Below are positions 56,228 through 64,000 of a DNA stretch of 64,000 bases, one piece after another. Position numbers and translations under genes: made by a program. The notes under the pieces were generated by a model, which was not told the DNA's origin, did not search any database, and saw nothing but the letters and a program-made list of their open reading frames with translations. The first letter of the stretch is position 1. Each line of letters starts with the position of its first letter. The DNA is from an uncultured Alphaproteobacteria bacterium (GTDB taxonomy: Bacteria > Pseudomonadota > Alphaproteobacteria > CAAHEQ01 > UBA3637). The stretch lies in the NCBI GenBank assembly GCA_934202735.1, contig CAKPYH010000001.1:62001-126000 (forward strand), read 5' to 3'.

Positions 56228-56256
56228 ATCTTACCTTTTTTTTCTGAAATTGTCAA
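56228..56256 (-). promoter_or_regulatory. Promoter of hpf-ptsN
   Basis: TTGACA (56251-56256), 17-base spacer, TAAGAT (56228-56233) on the minus strand; the -35 box sits nine bases before the hemW ATG on the other strand. Confidence 0.75.
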
Positions 56257-56264
56257 GGGGTTCT

Positions 56265-57353
56265 ATGAAATCAACGAAAAATCCGCTCAGTCTTTACATT
56301 CATTGGCCGTTTTGTTTGTCCAAATGTCCTTACTGTGATTTTGCAAGTATACCCTGCCCGACCCCAGACGAAGACGCTTTAATCAAGGGTTATCGGCGCG
56401 ATCTGGCCCTGTTTGCGGCCCGGGAAGAAACGACAAACCGAAACATAACCACCGTTTTTTTCGGCGGGGGTACACCGTCCCTGATGTCGCCGCGCCTGTT
56501 GGATAACCTGTTATCCGAAGTGCAAAGATATTGGCCCCTTTCTCCCGATTGTGAAATCACCATGGAAGCCAACCCTGATGCCATTACCCGCCGCAAAATG
56601 CAAGCCTTTCGTACCCGGGGTGTGAATCGCTTGTCTTTGGGGGTACAGGCCCTAAATCCGACAGATTTAGCGTTTTTGGGTCGCCGGCATACAGTCAAAA
56701 CCGCGTTGGATCGCTTGACGGATGCGACTGCCGTTTTTCCGGCCGTCAATATGGATTTAATTTATGCCCGCCCCCACCAAACACCGGACGCTTGGACCGC
56801 CGAATTACATCAGGCTTTGGTCCTGAATCTCAACCATTATTCTTTGTACCAACTCACCATAGAATCGGATACACCTTTCGGCCGATCCGGCGTACGCCCC
56901 GCCGGCGATGACCGGGCGGCCATTTTATATCGGCTGACCGATGCGATCATGACCGCCGCCGGCAAGCCGGCTTATGAAGTTTCCAACTATGCCTGCCCCG
57001 GGGCCGAATGTCGCCACAACCTGACTTATTGGCGCGGGGGGGATTACATGGGAATAGGCCCGGCGGCTCACGGGCGTTTAGGCCTGACGGCCACTCAAAA
57101 CCCGCGCCGGTGGACAGATTGGCTCACCTGTGGTCCCGCCTGCACGCCCCTGACCCCGGCAGAAAAGAAAACCGAGCGTTTGTTGATGGGGTTGCGTCTG
57201 CGGCAAGAGTGGTTTCCGGCGGCCGGATTGAATCCGCAACGGGTGCAAGCACTGGTTCACCGGGGCCTGTTGGACAGCAGTCCTGCCGGCATTCGGCCCA
57301 CTCAGGCCGGTACTTTGGTTTTAGACTCTGTGATTTTGGATCTGATGGACTAG
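56265..57353 (+). CDS. hemW: HemW-type radical SAM protein
   Basis: 362 residues. Radical SAM cluster CLSKCPYCDF (CxxxCxxC), FFGGGTPSLMSP, and the C-terminal HemW domain. HemW is related to coproporphyrinogen dehydrogenase but is thought to deliver haem. ATG 56265 chosen over the upstream TTG. It converges with dgkA and the stops overlap by four bases. Confidence 0.9.
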   Translation: MKSTKNPLSLYIHWPFCLSKCPYCDFASIPCPTPDEDALIKGYRRDLALFAAREETTNRNITTVFFGGGTPSLMSPRLLDNLLSEVQRYWPLSPDCEITMEANPDAITRRKMQAFRTRGVNRLSLGVQALNPTDLAFLGRRHTVKTALDRLTDATAVFPAVNMDLIYARPHQTPDAWTAELHQALVLNLNHYSLYQLTIESDTPFGRSGVRPAGDDRAAILYRLTDAIMTAAGKPAYEVSNYACPGAECRHNLTYWRGGDYMGIGPAAHGRLGLTATQNPRRWTDWLTCGPACTPLTPAEKKTERLLMGLRLRQEWFPAAGLNPQRVQALVHRGLLDSSPAGIRPTQAGTLVLDSVILDLMD

Positions 57354-57721
57354 GTTCCCCATATATCCCATAAAATCAGGCCCCACATCAGAAACATGTT
57401 CACAAAAGCGATCAGGACCAACACACTGCCAATATCTTTGGCTTTTTTGGACAAGGGGTGAAATTCGGCCCCAATTCTGTCCACCACCGCTTCCACGGCG
57501 GTATTGACCAATTCGGCAAAAAGAATGAAAATCAACGCAAAAGCCATCACGGCCCGTTCCAAGGGCGACACGGGCAACAGGCATAAAATCACACCGCAAA
57601 TCAGGCAAAACAAAACATCCTGACGCAACGCAGCTTCGGACCGAAAAGCAGCGACAAATCCGTCGCGGGAATAGGTAAAGGCTTTCAAAATGCGGCGCAG
57701 ACCTGTTTCAGTAGCTTTCAT
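57350..57721 (-). CDS. dgkA: Diacylglycerol kinase
   Basis: 123 residues, three membrane helices. It recycles diacylglycerol (for example from osmoregulated glucan or LPS decoration) to phosphatidate. Catalytic signature FAELVNTAVEAVVDRI, then HPLSKKAKDIGSVLVL. The AAGGAG site and promoter set the start at 57721. Confidence 0.93.
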   Translation of the reverse strand: MKATETGLRRILKAFTYSRDGFVAAFRSEAALRQDVLFCLICGVILCLLPVSPLERAVMAFALIFILFAELVNTAVEAVVDRIGAEFHPLSKKAKDIGSVLVLIAFVNMFLMWGLILWDIWGT

Positions 57722-57743
57722 GATTTTATCTCCTTGCCGGGAT

Positions 57744-57772
57744 ATCATATCTGATTTTCAAATGAAATGCAA
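57744..57772 (-). promoter_or_regulatory. Promoter of dgkA
   Basis: TTGCAT (57767-57772), 17-base spacer, TATGAT (57744-57749) on the minus strand; start near 57737. Confidence 0.7.
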
Positions 57773-57835
57773 CCGTTTTATCAGGCCTTATTTTTCATCA
57801 AAAATCAATAGAATAATCAAGAAAATAAAAAACAC

Positions 57836-57864
57836 TTGCACTTTTTATTTTTTTGTATTATAGT
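57836..57864 (+). promoter_or_regulatory. Promoter of greA
   Basis: TTGCAC (57836-57841), 17-base spacer, TATAGT (57859-57864); leader about 70 bases before the ATG at 57941. Confidence 0.65.
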
Positions 57865-57940
57865 GTACTTATATGTTTTTTCTGCCGCGACAGATTGTCC
57901 GGTGGTTCTTTTTTAATCTTTGAAACGGAAGGATACAACA

Positions 57941-58417
57941 ATGGAAGCAAAAGTTCCTATGACGCAAAACGGTCATCAAAACCTGAGTGATGAATTAAAA
58001 CGATTAAAGTTTGTTGAACGCCCGCGGATTGTTGCGGCGATTGAAGAAGCCCGCGGACACGGCGACTTGTCTGAAAATGCGGAATATCATTCGGCCCGCG
58101 AACAACAATCTTTCATAGAAGGCCGCATTCAGGAATTAGAAGGGGCTTTATCCCATGCCCAAGTCATTGATACGGCTGCTTTATCGGGCGATAAAGTCTT
58201 GTTCGGGGCGACCGTTTCTTTATCCGATACCGATACGGAACAAGAATCTACCTATCAAATCGTCGGGCAATACGAAGCCAATTTAGACAAGGGGTTGATT
58301 TCGCTGTTATCCCCGTTGGCAAAGGCTTTAATCGGTAAAGAAGCCGGCGATATCGTGGAAGTCAAAACGCCCGGCGGCGAAAAATCATACGAGATTCTAT
58401 CTGTCAAATACGTTTAA
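57941..58417 (+). CDS. greA: Transcript cleavage factor GreA
   Basis: 158 residues. It rescues backtracked RNA polymerase by stimulating RNA cleavage. Coiled coil with the acidic tip [19 protein letters not shown]-terminal FKBP-like domain ([18 protein letters not shown]). GGAAGGA precedes the ATG. Confidence 0.96.
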   Translation: MEAKVPMTQNGHQNLSDELKRLKFVERPRIVAAIEEARGHGDLSENAEYHSAREQQSFIEGRIQELEGALSHAQVIDTAALSGDKVLFGATVSLSDTDTEQESTYQIVGQYEANLDKGLISLLSPLAKALIGKEAGDIVEVKTPGGEKSYEILSVKYV

Positions 58418-58450
58418 GGCACCCTATATACATCATCGGGGGGTATTCCG

Positions 58451-59386
58451 ATGCATGTTCGTATTTTAGTTTTAGGGGCCGGTCCCGCCGGGTATACGGC
58501 GGCTTTATATGCCGCTTTAGCGGGGTTTCGGACGGTGTTATTGACCGGCGTAATGCCGGGCGGGCAGTTGACACTCAGTCATGCCGTAGAAAATTATCCC
58601 GGATATCCGGCCGGAACGGGGCAGACGCTGATGGATACTTTACAAAATCAAGTACAACAGGCCGGTGTCAAAATTATATATGAACAAGCCATTTCGGCCG
58701 ATCTGAGTCAGCCTCCTTTTCATGTACAGACAGATATGCGTACCCGCATAACGGCCGATGCGGTGATTATTGCCACAGGGGCCACCGCCCGATGGTTGCA
58801 TATTCCCGGTGAAGCCCGTTGGATCGGGCATGGTGTATCGATCTGTGCCACCTGCGATGGTGTCTTTCACAAAGGTCATGATGTTGCGGTCATCGGCGGC
58901 GGTAATGTAGCGGCCTATGAAGCCTTGTATTTATCGGAACTGTGCAAACGGGTGTTTTTGATTTTTCCGCAGGATACATTGGCCGCCGAACATAACCTGA
59001 TACAACGGATAGACGCTGTTTCTAAAATCACCTTGATTCCTCAGACACAAGCCACCGAATTTTTAGGAACCGAACGATTACGGGCCGTGTCCTTGAAAAA
59101 CATAAAAACCGGTCAGGAAACACGGTTAGCCGTTCATGGTGCCTTTGAAGCCGTGGGACAGATTCCCAATTCATTTTTGTTTCAAAATCAACTGGATACG
59201 GACACGGACGGCTATATTCAAACCAATCCTCTCACGGGGCAAACTTCGCGGGAAGGCGTGTTTGCCTGCGGCGATGTTCAAGCGCCCTTGTTTCGGCAAG
59301 CCATCATCGCGGCCGGTTCGGGATGTGCGGCCGCATTATCGGCAAAAGCATTCTTAAAAGGCTTAAAAAGCAACCGTCATGTGTAA
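58451..59386 (+). CDS. trxB: Thioredoxin reductase
   Basis: 311 residues. FAD site GAGPAGYTAALYAALAG, redox motif CATCDG at about 137-142, NADPH site AVIGGGNVAAYEA and GVFACGDVQ. Reduces thioredoxin in the cytoplasm. GGGGGG lies before the ATG. Its 3' end overlaps the convergent DUF3943 gene by 24 bases. Confidence 0.93.
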   Translation: MHVRILVLGAGPAGYTAALYAALAGFRTVLLTGVMPGGQLTLSHAVENYPGYPAGTGQTLMDTLQNQVQQAGVKIIYEQAISADLSQPPFHVQTDMRTRITADAVIIATGATARWLHIPGEARWIGHGVSICATCDGVFHKGHDVAVIGGGNVAAYEALYLSELCKRVFLIFPQDTLAAEHNLIQRIDAVSKITLIPQTQATEFLGTERLRAVSLKNIKTGQETRLAVHGAFEAVGQIPNSFLFQNQLDTDTDGYIQTNPLTGQTSREGVFACGDVQAPLFRQAIIAAGSGCAAALSAKAFLKGLKSNRHV

Positions 59387-60166
59387 GCCGTATCCGATAC
59401 CGCCCTTATGCGTTAAAATCGGTTGAGATGAAAAGGACACAGTTTTGTTTTTCACCGGTTCTTTATCACTTAACCAATGTGTAATTTCCGTCATCGGATC
59501 CATCAAAAAGGACGTTGTTTTACCTAAAATCAGTGATCCGAATAAACAATCATCATTTTCCACAATATGCCGTTTCAGCAAATAAAACCCTTCTCCAACA
59601 ATCGCTCCCCCGATAGGTGTCACGATTAAATCCTGAATGGACGGACGTTCGGCAAAGGCTTCTATGCCGTATTCCCAAAAAAAGGTAGAGAGCATAAAGG
59701 AATATGTGAATGAATATGCCGCATTCACACCGGCCGAACGCGCCCCCATATAGTACACGGCCCCGACATACGGATGGGCGATATAGTTCAAAAATAAATC
59801 GTCTTTATCCCAGACCGGTTCCCGGGATACGTTTTTCCACCATTTAGCTCCGGGACTTTTACCGTCATCTTCCCAGTTGGTAAAACTGGACGGCAGAGCA
59901 TACAAAATACCCATGGTAGCCACCCCTGCCCCGACTAAAAAGCCGGTATTTTTATACAACAGCGGTTTGTCTACCTGATTTTCCGTCAAGGAATACGGCC
60001 GATGATACACATCCGTTTTGACGGATGAATCCGATTGTGCCTGATAAGTGGCCATTGTTGCCGTTGTCGGCCAAATCAACGCCGATGAATCTGATGTCTG
60101 AGCCGATACCGATGCGGATAGCGCAACAATCATGAATCCCCACACGAAATTTGATAGATATTTCAT
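59363..60166 (-). CDS. DUF3943 exported protein
   Basis: 267 residues from ATG 60166; signal peptide to ASVSA. The DUF3943 core is clear: KDDLFLNYIAHPYVGAVYYM, FFWEYGIEAFAERPSIQDL and VTPIGGAIVGEGFYLL. Family members are outer-membrane or envelope-associated with unknown role. The C-terminal GLHMTVAF ends in Phe, compatible with a barrel strand. Confidence 0.82.
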   Translation of the reverse strand: MKYLSNFVWGFMIVALSASVSAQTSDSSALIWPTTATMATYQAQSDSSVKTDVYHRPYSLTENQVDKPLLYKNTGFLVGAGVATMGILYALPSSFTNWEDDGKSPGAKWWKNVSREPVWDKDDLFLNYIAHPYVGAVYYMGARSAGVNAAYSFTYSFMLSTFFWEYGIEAFAERPSIQDLIVTPIGGAIVGEGFYLLKRHIVENDDCLFGSLILGKTTSFLMDPMTEITHWLSDKEPVKNKTVSFSSQPILTHKGGIGYGLHMTVAF

Positions 60167-60200
60167 TTTTTTGTTATCCCTTATCATTTTGAATGGGGCC

Positions 60201-60228
60201 ATTATACCTGATTTTTCAGAAAATACAA
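60201..60228 (-). promoter_or_regulatory. Promoter of the DUF3943 gene
   Basis: TTGTAT (60223-60228), 16-base spacer, TATAAT (60201-60206) on the minus strand. Confidence 0.65.
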
Positions 60229-60281
60229 CATCTTTTTTTATGCATTACCTATCTTTTTGTATCAGTTTTGATACCCTGCCC

Positions 60282-60311
60282 TTGACAGTCTTCTTAAAAC
60301 AATCCTATATG
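60282..60311 (+). promoter_or_regulatory. Probable promoter of the DUF378 gene
   Basis: TTGACA (60282-60287) with TATATG (60306-60311), spacer 18. Start near 60318, 26 bases before the gene. Confidence 0.5.
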
Positions 60312-60343
60312 CAGTCAGTATCACACAGATATCGTAGGAGGAT

Positions 60344-60562
60344 ATGATGAAAGAACATGTATGGACACTCATTGCGTTTGTATTGGTGATGATAGGCGCA
60401 TTAAATTGGGGATTGGTCGGGTTATTCGGCTGGAACCTGGTTGGGGCATTATTCGGCGATATGTCGCTGATCTCACGCTTGATTTATATTTTAGTCGGAC
60501 TTGCGGCGGTATGGTTGATTGCCACATCGGCCCGCCGTGTCCGAAACATGCCCAAAGCATAA
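60344..60562 (+). CDS. DUF378 small membrane protein
   Basis: 72 residues, two membrane helices. LVMIGALNWGLVGLFGWNLV is the DUF378 signature, and LIYILVGLAAVWLIA the second helix. Function unknown. Second ATG (60347) has GGAGG at better spacing. Followed by a terminator. Confidence 0.85.
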   Translation: MMKEHVWTLIAFVLVMIGALNWGLVGLFGWNLVGALFGDMSLISRLIYILVGLAAVWLIATSARRVRNMPKA

Positions 60563-60579
60563 CATCATTTGACAGGCAT

Positions 60580-60618
60580 CAATACGGGCCGCCTTTCGGG
60601 GTGGTCCGTATTCTTTTT
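60580..60618 (+). terminator. Terminator after the DUF378 gene
   Basis: AATACGGGCCGCC, loop TTTC, GGGGTGGTCCGTATT, then CTTTTT. The next promoter starts two bases beyond the run. Confidence 0.8.
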
Positions 60619-60620
60619 AC

Positions 60621-60649
60621 TTGACACACAGGGATCGGATCGGTATACT
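60621..60649 (+). promoter_or_regulatory. Promoter of the PP2C regulator-rsmE operon
   Basis: TTGACA (60621-60626), 17-base spacer, TATACT (60644-60649). Start near 60656 excludes the longer frame from 60569 and fixes the ATG at 60668. Confidence 0.8.
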
Positions 60650-60667
60650 AACGGCAAAGGAGCAGAT

Positions 60668-62674
60668 ATGTCGGATACTTTCATCGTTGGTCAGGATATT
60701 TCAAAAGAACATTTGATGCGGATTGCCGACATCACTTGTTTAACACCTTGGCCGACTGTGGCAGACCCTCGCCTGCCGCCTGATGAAAAAGAATGGTATT
60801 CCTTGCCTGATAACCTGACGGTGTTAACCGGCACTCTGACGGAAGCCAATCTGTCCGAGTTATTAAAGGCCCCCATTACCTGTATTGTTGATGCCAATGC
60901 ATTAGACGTGTCCATCCGGGATTTTACAGCCCTGCATACAACGGCCAGCAATACCAACACATTGGGTATGTTGATGACTTGCCCGGTGATTTATGCTTGT
61001 GATATTGCCCGCCTGTTCACCGAAGCCTTAAAAAAGCGATTATTTTTTTCTAAATCCTTATCGGAAGGGATTCATCTGGCCCTCCATGAATCTATCGTGA
61101 ACGGTCTGATTCACGGGAATTTACAATTATCCAGTACGTTGCGCCAATCGGCCCGTGATTTTATTGAATATGCACGATTGTTAAATGAACGCTTAAACGA
61201 TCCGGCTTATGCACAAAAGTCCATGAGCCTGTCCGCCCGTTGGACGGAAGAACGTCTGGAAATTAAAATCCGGGACGAGGGGGCCGGGTATGCCGGTGTT
61301 TCAACGGTTCAGACAACAACACAAACCAGTACGCAAGCCAAGTCCGGACGGGGATTGCGGTTGATTGCCGGATTGGCTGATTCTTGTACGATTGACGATT
61401 TCGGTCGTGAAGTAACCCTGTCCTTTCTGTTAACGGATCGGTTGGACAAGTTGATGACACCCCCGAATACCGCCGAAGAAGAAAAGTACGAAACAACGGC
61501 CCATATTGACGATCCGGATCTGTCTCAATGCCGGGTACTGGTGATGGAAGATAACCCCAGCAATCAAGCCGTTTTAACCCGCTTGCTGAATGTCATCGGG
61601 ATTACCCAGATTCAAATTGCCGCCGATGGAATAGAAGGCTTACACAAGGTGCTGTCTTTCAAACCGGATTTGATTATCCTGGACATTACCATGCCGCGCA
61701 TGAGTGGGCAGGAAGTACTGTATCATCTGAAATCCGCCCCGGAAACGCGCTATATTCCGGTTTTGGTGCAAACGGCATCGGACACGCGGGAAATGCGTGA
61801 AAAAGCATTCAGTTCCGGTGCAACGGACTTTATTACCAAACCGATCAATCCGTTGGAATTTTTCGCACGGGTCAAAGTCCACTTGGAAAATCGGATTTTG
61901 ATTTACAGTTTACGCCACCAACTGGACCAAATTGAATCCGAGATGCAATCGGCGCGCCGTATGCAGGTGGATATGTTGCCTCACGCCGATCACATTCGGG
62001 AAGTATGCGCCCACTTTAACATTCAAATGGCCCAATATTTTGAACCGTCTTCCATTTTAGGGGGAGATTATTGGCAAATGTTCCCCATTCGCGGAGAGTT
62101 GTTAGGCTTTTACTTGTGCGATTTTTCCGGACACGGGGTAGCGGCAGCACTCAACACTTTCCGCTTGCACGGCATTATTGCCCAAATGGACAAGAAGAAA
62201 ATCACCTCCCCCGCCCATTTTTTGGAAACCATCAACAAGCGGTTATTTGACTTGTTGCCCCGTGGACAATTTGCGACTTTCTTCTTCGGTATTTATGATC
62301 CGAAAGGCAAGACATTATCGTATGCGGCGGCGGGTTCTCCGGAACCGTTTTTACGGTCGGGACGTAAAACTTGCTTATTACAAACAACCGGATTACCGTT
62401 GGGTATTTCCCGTGATACCACCTACGATAACCATCAGGTGGCTTTAACACCGGGGGACAGTTTGTTTTTATACAGTGATGCTTTAACCGAATCGCCTTCG
62501 CCGGACGGCACGCGCCTGGGGACAACCGGTTTTAAAAAGATGGTAGAGCAGGGGCTGAAAAATGCAAATGTGCAAATCGCTATTCGGACCGTCATGAACT
62601 CGTTTTTTGAATTCGCCCCGCCGCCGCCACCTGATGATGTTACGGCTATTTTACTGCGAGTGAACAAAGAATGA
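60668..62674 (+). CDS. HATPase-receiver-PP2C phosphatase regulator
   Basis: 668 residues. From the N-terminus: a short non-catalytic region, an RsbW-like HATPase (about 120-260: LALHESIVNGLIHGN, IRDEGAGYAGV, GRGLRLIAGLAD), a receiver domain (about 285-405: LVMEDNPSNQAVL, LIILDITMPRMSGQEVL with the phospho-acceptor Asp, TKPINP), a coiled linker and a SpoIIE/RsbU PP2C domain (about 465-665: LGGDYWQMFPI, LCDFSGHGVAAAL, SDALTESPSPDG, PDDVTAILLRV). Partner-switch regulators of this type control anti-sigma or anti-anti-sigma phosphorylation. The HATPase and phosphatase lie in one chain. Coupled to rsmE by ATGA. Target not in view. Confidence 0.85.
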   Translation: MSDTFIVGQDISKEHLMRIADITCLTPWPTVADPRLPPDEKEWYSLPDNLTVLTGTLTEANLSELLKAPITCIVDANALDVSIRDFTALHTTASNTNTLGMLMTCPVIYACDIARLFTEALKKRLFFSKSLSEGIHLALHESIVNGLIHGNLQLSSTLRQSARDFIEYARLLNERLNDPAYAQKSMSLSARWTEERLEIKIRDEGAGYAGVSTVQTTTQTSTQAKSGRGLRLIAGLADSCTIDDFGREVTLSFLLTDRLDKLMTPPNTAEEEKYETTAHIDDPDLSQCRVLVMEDNPSNQAVLTRLLNVIGITQIQIAADGIEGLHKVLSFKPDLIILDITMPRMSGQEVLYHLKSAPETRYIPVLVQTASDTREMREKAFSSGATDFITKPINPLEFFARVKVHLENRILIYSLRHQLDQIESEMQSARRMQVDMLPHADHIREVCAHFNIQMAQYFEPSSILGGDYWQMFPIRGELLGFYLCDFSGHGVAAALNTFRLHGIIAQMDKKKITSPAHFLETINKRLFDLLPRGQFATFFFGIYDPKGKTLSYAAAGSPEPFLRSGRKTCLLQTTGLPLGISRDTTYDNHQVALTPGDSLFLYSDALTESPSPDGTRLGTTGFKKMVEQGLKNANVQIAIRTVMNSFFEFAPPPPPDDVTAILLRVNKE

Positions 62675-63381
62675 TTCGCCTGTTTACCTTATCTGATTTA
62701 GGAATCGGAAAAATCCTGTCGCTGACACCGGCGCATCATCACTATTTGGCCCATGTCATGCGTCAAAAACCAGGTGATTCCGTGTTGTTTTTTAACGGTC
62801 GGGACGGCGAATGGATCGGACACATTCAAACTTTGAATAAACATGACGGTACCGTTTGTCTTACCCGGCAAACACGCCCCCAACCGGCCCCGGAACGCCT
62901 GATTTTATGCCCGGCTCTGATTAAAAAAGAAAACTTTGATTTAGTCTTGCAAAAAGCAACAGAACTAGGGGTTTCGGATATTTACCCGCTGCAAACGCAA
63001 CGTACCGTGATCGGTAAATTGAATGCAACGCGGGCCGATCTGATTGTCCGGGAAGCCGCCGAACAATGTGAACGCCTGACCGTTCCGACCGTCCATACGC
63101 CCGCAACACCGGCACACGTCTTGACCGCCTTATCCCCCGAAACAATACCGGTTTTTTTAACCGAACGAGGACACACAACGGCCCCTTTAACCGCGGGCCA
63201 AACGTATGCTTTTTTTGTCGGTCCCGAAGGCGGATGGACCCCTGATGAACTCACCGTGTTTCAGCGGGCCGGGCAGGGGATTTTCTGGCACCTGGGGGAC
63301 ACCATTTTGCGGGCCGAAACGGCGGCCCTAGCGGCTTTGGCATGTTGCCGTTTTGCGTTTACGGGAAAAACATCTGTTTAG
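62671..63381 (+). CDS. rsmE: 16S rRNA m3U1498 methyltransferase
   Basis: 236 residues. N-terminal PUA-like domain, then a SPOUT knot fold with FVGPEGGWTPDELTVF and LGDTILRAETAALAAL. KKENFDLVLQKATELGVSDI is also typical. Overlaps the regulator by four bases and the convergent mazF by 23. Confidence 0.93.
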   Translation: MIRLFTLSDLGIGKILSLTPAHHHYLAHVMRQKPGDSVLFFNGRDGEWIGHIQTLNKHDGTVCLTRQTRPQPAPERLILCPALIKKENFDLVLQKATELGVSDIYPLQTQRTVIGKLNATRADLIVREAAEQCERLTVPTVHTPATPAHVLTALSPETIPVFLTERGHTTAPLTAGQTYAFFVGPEGGWTPDELTVFQRAGQGIFWHLGDTILRAETAALAALACCRFAFTGKTSV

Positions 63382-63658
63382 CCATTTCCATCAATTCCAC
63401 CCGCGATGACTCCGGCAACGTGCCTATTTTTGCGGTTAAAGCGGCCTGAGAAATCGTACGGATCAAGTCCAAAGCCACTTGTCCCTGCTTGCCTTTTAAG
63501 CGAATACCTAAACGGCACGGAAACACGCGTTCCAGCGTTGTAATCGGGGCCACAATCGCATAGGGCAGTGCTTGATTCATTTCATCGGGCGATACCACCA
63601 CACACGGCCGTGTCAAAGTCCGTGTGGTACACAAGTACACATCAAAACGTTTTACCAT
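63359..63658 (-). CDS. mazF: MazF/PemK-type endoribonuclease toxin
   Basis: 99 residues from MVKRFDVYLC. RPCVVVSPDEMNQALPYAIV and RTISQAALTAKIGTL are MazF-like. These toxins cut mRNA at short motifs. The GGGGGG site favours ATG 63658 over 63664. The ATG overlaps the mazE stop. Confidence 0.85.
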   Translation of the reverse strand: MVKRFDVYLCTTRTLTRPCVVVSPDEMNQALPYAIVAPITTLERVFPCRLGIRLKGKQGQVALDLIRTISQAALTAKIGTLPESSRVELMEMAKQMFFP

Positions 63659-63870
63659 TCCCATTCCCCCCGTTCCCGAATCGGCTTTTGTCGGACACTG
63701 TCGCGGAACAATTCAAACCAAGCGGACCGTGTCTGCTGCGGTGCGGTTAAAATCACGGATCCGCCTTGCATATTCAAATTGACTTCATTTTGAAAACTGC
63801 AAGCCTGTATCACATTTTTCGGCAACCGAATCCCCATTGAGTTTCCAATTTTCACTAATTTTACTTTCAT
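63652..63870 (-). CDS. mazE: MazE/AbrB-type antitoxin
   Basis: 72 residues. SpoVT/AbrB fold VKLVKIGNSMGIRLPKNVI, then a C-terminal toxin-binding tail (AWFELFRDSVRQKPIRERGE). It should neutralise MazF and repress the operon. Overlaps the upstream partial gene by ATGA. Confidence 0.85.
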   Translation of the reverse strand: MKVKLVKIGNSMGIRLPKNVIQACSFQNEVNLNMQGGSVILTAPQQTRSAWFELFRDSVRQKPIRERGEWEW

Positions 63871-64000
63871 ACGCTTTTTCCTTTCACGACTTGAGCCAAA
63901 ACCATGTATAATCGCCCGACATCAGACCCGATAACAATACTCATCAACAACTTATTTTCATCTTCTTTATCCAAAACCTGCGTCATGGATTCAAAGGCCC
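63867..64000 (-). CDS. 3' end of an unidentified gene coupled to mazE
   Basis: The last 44 residues are visible (AFESMTQVLDKEDENKLLMS, then DVGRLYMVLAQVVKGKSV). No family recognised. The stop overlaps the mazE start as ATGA, so translation is coupled. An internal ATG makes a 39-residue protein possible. Confidence 0.45.
   Translation of the reverse strand, partial: AFESMTQVLDKEDENKLLMSIVIGSDVGRLYMVLAQVVKGKSV

Overview
The window looks like chromosome from an uncultured, probably host-associated alphaproteobacterium. Pointers are alphaproteobacterial-style LptF/LptG, XerD and SurA, a str-S10-spc-alpha ribosomal block without tuf, rpmD, rpmJ or rpsD, and a prepilin-like protein of the GRSMVEMLGVLAIMG type that I associate with gut Alphaproteobacteria. 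That placement is inference from protein style only; there is no rRNA here.

Layout. (1) 1-11026, minus strand: one long operon for a type IV secretion-like envelope machine. It starts at a consensus promoter overlapping the folD stop codon. It runs through six exported helical proteins that look like a diverged VirB5-type family, one large exported protein, two VirB8/DotI-like proteins with a small lipoprotein between them, a VirB9/DotH-like protein ending in a SPOR-like motif, and a VirB10/DotG-like protein cut by the window edge. (2) 10.9-18.9 kb, minus: an envelope operon (small membrane protein, unknown exported protein, xerD, an lptF-lptD gene fusion, surA, folD). (3) 18.8-20.8 kb, plus: aroK and a CorC/HlyC-type protein. 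(4) 20.8-23.4 kb: a repeat-rich patch holding a small lipoprotein and a pilin-like protein with a cysteine-repeat tail; near-identical inverted repeats flank the pilin gene. (5) 23.4-40.4 kb, minus: rpsL, rpsG, fusA, the S10 and spc ribosomal genes, secY, adk, then rpsM-rpsK-rpoA-rplQ from a perfect consensus promoter. (6) 40.4-46.4 kb: an XRE regulator, small exported proteins, a YejA-type peptide-binding protein and, divergently, accA-lptG. (7) 46.5-55.0 kb: a tRNA-Glu(CTC) followed by an AT-rich island bounded by 548-bp direct repeats exactly 7,800 bp apart. It carries an exported ankyrin protein, two arylsulfotransferase-family proteins, an OprB-like porin and a duplicated small membrane protein. 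(8) 55.1-64 kb: ptsN, hpf, hemW, dgkA, greA, trxB, a DUF3943 protein, a DUF378 protein, a HATPase-receiver-PP2C regulator, rsmE and a mazEF pair.

How it fits together. LPS transport is split: LptF and LptD share one reading frame at 13-16 kb, while LptG lies 29 kb away behind accA. The secretion-like operon directly follows the LptD/SurA/FolD operon. The island looks like a periplasmic sulfuryl-transfer and outer-membrane uptake unit acquired next to a tRNA gene, later interrupted by a 2.4-kb ankyrin segment bracketed by 14-bp direct repeats.

Many promoters here have readable sigma70-type hexamers with 16-18-bp spacers; several settle start codons. Two pairs lie face to face with overlapping footprints (aroK versus the xerD-lpt operon; accA-lptG versus the yejA operon).
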